Source of the DNA: Planctomycetota bacterium
GTDB taxonomy: Bacteria > Planctomycetota > Phycisphaerae > UBA1845
Direction: 5' to 3'
Assembly: GCA_024280855.1 (NCBI GenBank)
Contig: JAJRPG010000007.1
Location: 1 to 34,574 of the forward strand
Length of the DNA: 34,574 nt
Shown here piece by piece: positions 34,153-34,574 of the stretch. A program made the translations under genes and the position numbers. The first letter of the stretch is position 1. Each line of letters opens with the position of its first letter. The notes under the pieces were generated by a model that worked only from the letters and a program-made list of their open reading frames with translations, did no database searches and had not been told where the DNA came from.

Positions 34153-34336
34153 ATGCGGTGTGTTGGTCCAGCGACATTTGCGCGATGAAATAGTACACCA
34201 CCAGCAGAATGGCCAGCATTGAGGCAATGAAAACGGCAACCATGGCGTCCAGAAGCCGCCTGCAATAGGCACAGTTGTTAAGTCGTCGTCCCTGAAAATC
34301 CCTATATACCCTCCAATTAAAGCGTGAAGTGTTCAT
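34151..34336 (-). CDS. Small single-span membrane protein with a CxxC pair
   Basis: A protein of 61 aa that I do not recognise. A basic N-terminus holds Cys22 and Cys25 (NCAYCRR), followed by one hydrophobic helix (about 30-51, AVFIASMLAILLVVYYFI) and a short polar tail. The clean charge-then-helix layout favours a real gene, with the CxxC on the cytoplasmic side by the positive-inside rule. No ribosome-binding site precedes the ATG. It converges on the subtilase gene and shares the terminator region with it; its upstream side faces the insertion element. Confidence 0.5.
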   Translation of the reverse strand: MNTSRFNWRVYRDFQGRRLNNCAYCRRLLDAMVAVFIASMLAILLVVYYFIAQMSLDQHTA

Positions 34337-34352
34337 TTGGTTGTGGTATACT

Positions 34353-34391
34353 TTGCAAGGTTGTTATGGATAACGATCTAAAACCTTGCAA
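34353..34391. repeat. Inverted repeat before the transposase gene
   Basis: TTGCAAGGTT (34353-34362) and AACCTTGCAA (34382-34391) are perfect 10-bp inverted arms. Between them GTTAT-GG-ATAAC forms a second small palindrome. The pair lies 24 nt before the transposase ATG and may be part of the element's left end or a regulatory hairpin that shields transposase expression. Confidence 0.5.
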
Positions 34392-34414
34392 TAGTTGCCC
34401 GGCATGGAGGCCGT

Positions 34415-34574
34415 ATGAAGCCCAAACCTCAGTCTCGCGATTCGTTTGAACTTTTTCAAGCCCATTTTGATCAATTGCTAAATCCCCGTCACGAACTGAT
34501 CTTGTTGGCTAATAAAATTGACTGGACGAGCCTGGACGCCGCCTTCGTGGACACCTATTGCCCTGGCAACGGCG
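34415..34574 (+). CDS. IS5-family transposase, N-terminal fragment cut by window end
   Basis: The first 53 codons of an ORF that runs off the window. The sequence has the N-terminal pattern of IS5-type transposases (IS1106-like branch): SFELFQAHFDQLLNPRHELI, then LANKIDW and a YCPGNG that usually continues as GRPG. In complete members the DDE catalytic domain follows. The right end and terminal inverted repeats are outside or unseen, so element integrity is unknown. The ATG follows a short open reading of four codons (34404-34418) that overlaps it. Expected length in the family is about 320-450 aa. Confidence 0.75.
   Translation, partial: MKPKPQSRDSFELFQAHFDQLLNPRHELILLANKIDWTSLDAAFVDTYCPGNG

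Noticed and set aside
1-34574. tRNA genes or a CRISPR array
   Set aside because: No GGTTCRAATC-type T-arm in a cloverleaf context and no regularly spaced direct repeats outside coding arrays were seen by eye.

Overview
The window looks like a chromosomal stretch of a planctomycete, possibly Phycisphaerae-like. This is inferred from family content, not from a marker gene. The pointers are a Tat-exported DUF1800/DUF1501 pair, very large secreted mosaic proteins with cohesin/dockerin-like modules and Cys-rich 'GACC' motifs, a eukaryote-type UDP-sugar pyrophosphorylase, and short alternating operons with few strong Shine-Dalgarno sites. Base composition is near 50% GC by eye. No tRNA, rRNA or CRISPR array was seen.

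Left part (1-10.7 kb): mostly housekeeping and envelope functions. A GlmU-like left-handed beta-helix protein lies on the minus strand. Behind it is a minus-strand RNA gene (about 1548-1790) with its own near-consensus promoter and intrinsic terminator; its rod-like fold and a conserved segment make it a good 6S RNA candidate. Divergent from it is a lone trpA. Then come a polytopic membrane protein of unknown role, a three-gene glycan cluster (CgeB-like glycosyltransferase fused to an FkbM methyltransferase, a second CgeB-like glycosyltransferase, a stand-alone FkbM methyltransferase), nadA and a bPH2-domain membrane protein. A 39-bp repeat sits 9-10 bp after the stop codons of trpA and of the last FkbM gene, each time just before a good promoter for the next gene. 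A 160-bp imperfect inverted repeat lies upstream of the bPH2 gene.

Middle (10.8-17.6 kb): on the minus strand, a membrane-anchored thioredoxin, a large secreted protein with C-terminal TPRs, and a UAP/UGP-type nucleotidyltransferase. On the plus strand, an isolated GspE/PilB-type ATPase.

Right part (17.6-34 kb): an extracytoplasmic block. A four-gene minus-strand operon encodes, in transcription order, a 1428-aa secreted mosaic (Ca-type DxNxDG repeats, embedded CXXCH haem site, P-domain, NHL-like propeller, cohesin- and dockerin-like modules), a Tat-signal DUF1800 protein, a Tat-signal DUF1501 protein, and a secreted GATase-like/cohesin/dockerin-like protein. After a 1.2-kb AT-rich gap a plus-strand gene encodes an 1894-aa subtilisin-like protease with P-domain, eleven near-identical Cys-rich repeats and a MAM-like domain. 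It ends at a strong terminator, followed by a tiny antisense membrane-protein gene and the start of an IS5-type transposase cut by the window edge.

Most promising for novelty: the four-gene secreted operon with a haem-bearing, dockerin-containing scaffold; the 6S-like RNA; and the repeat-plus-promoter junctions.
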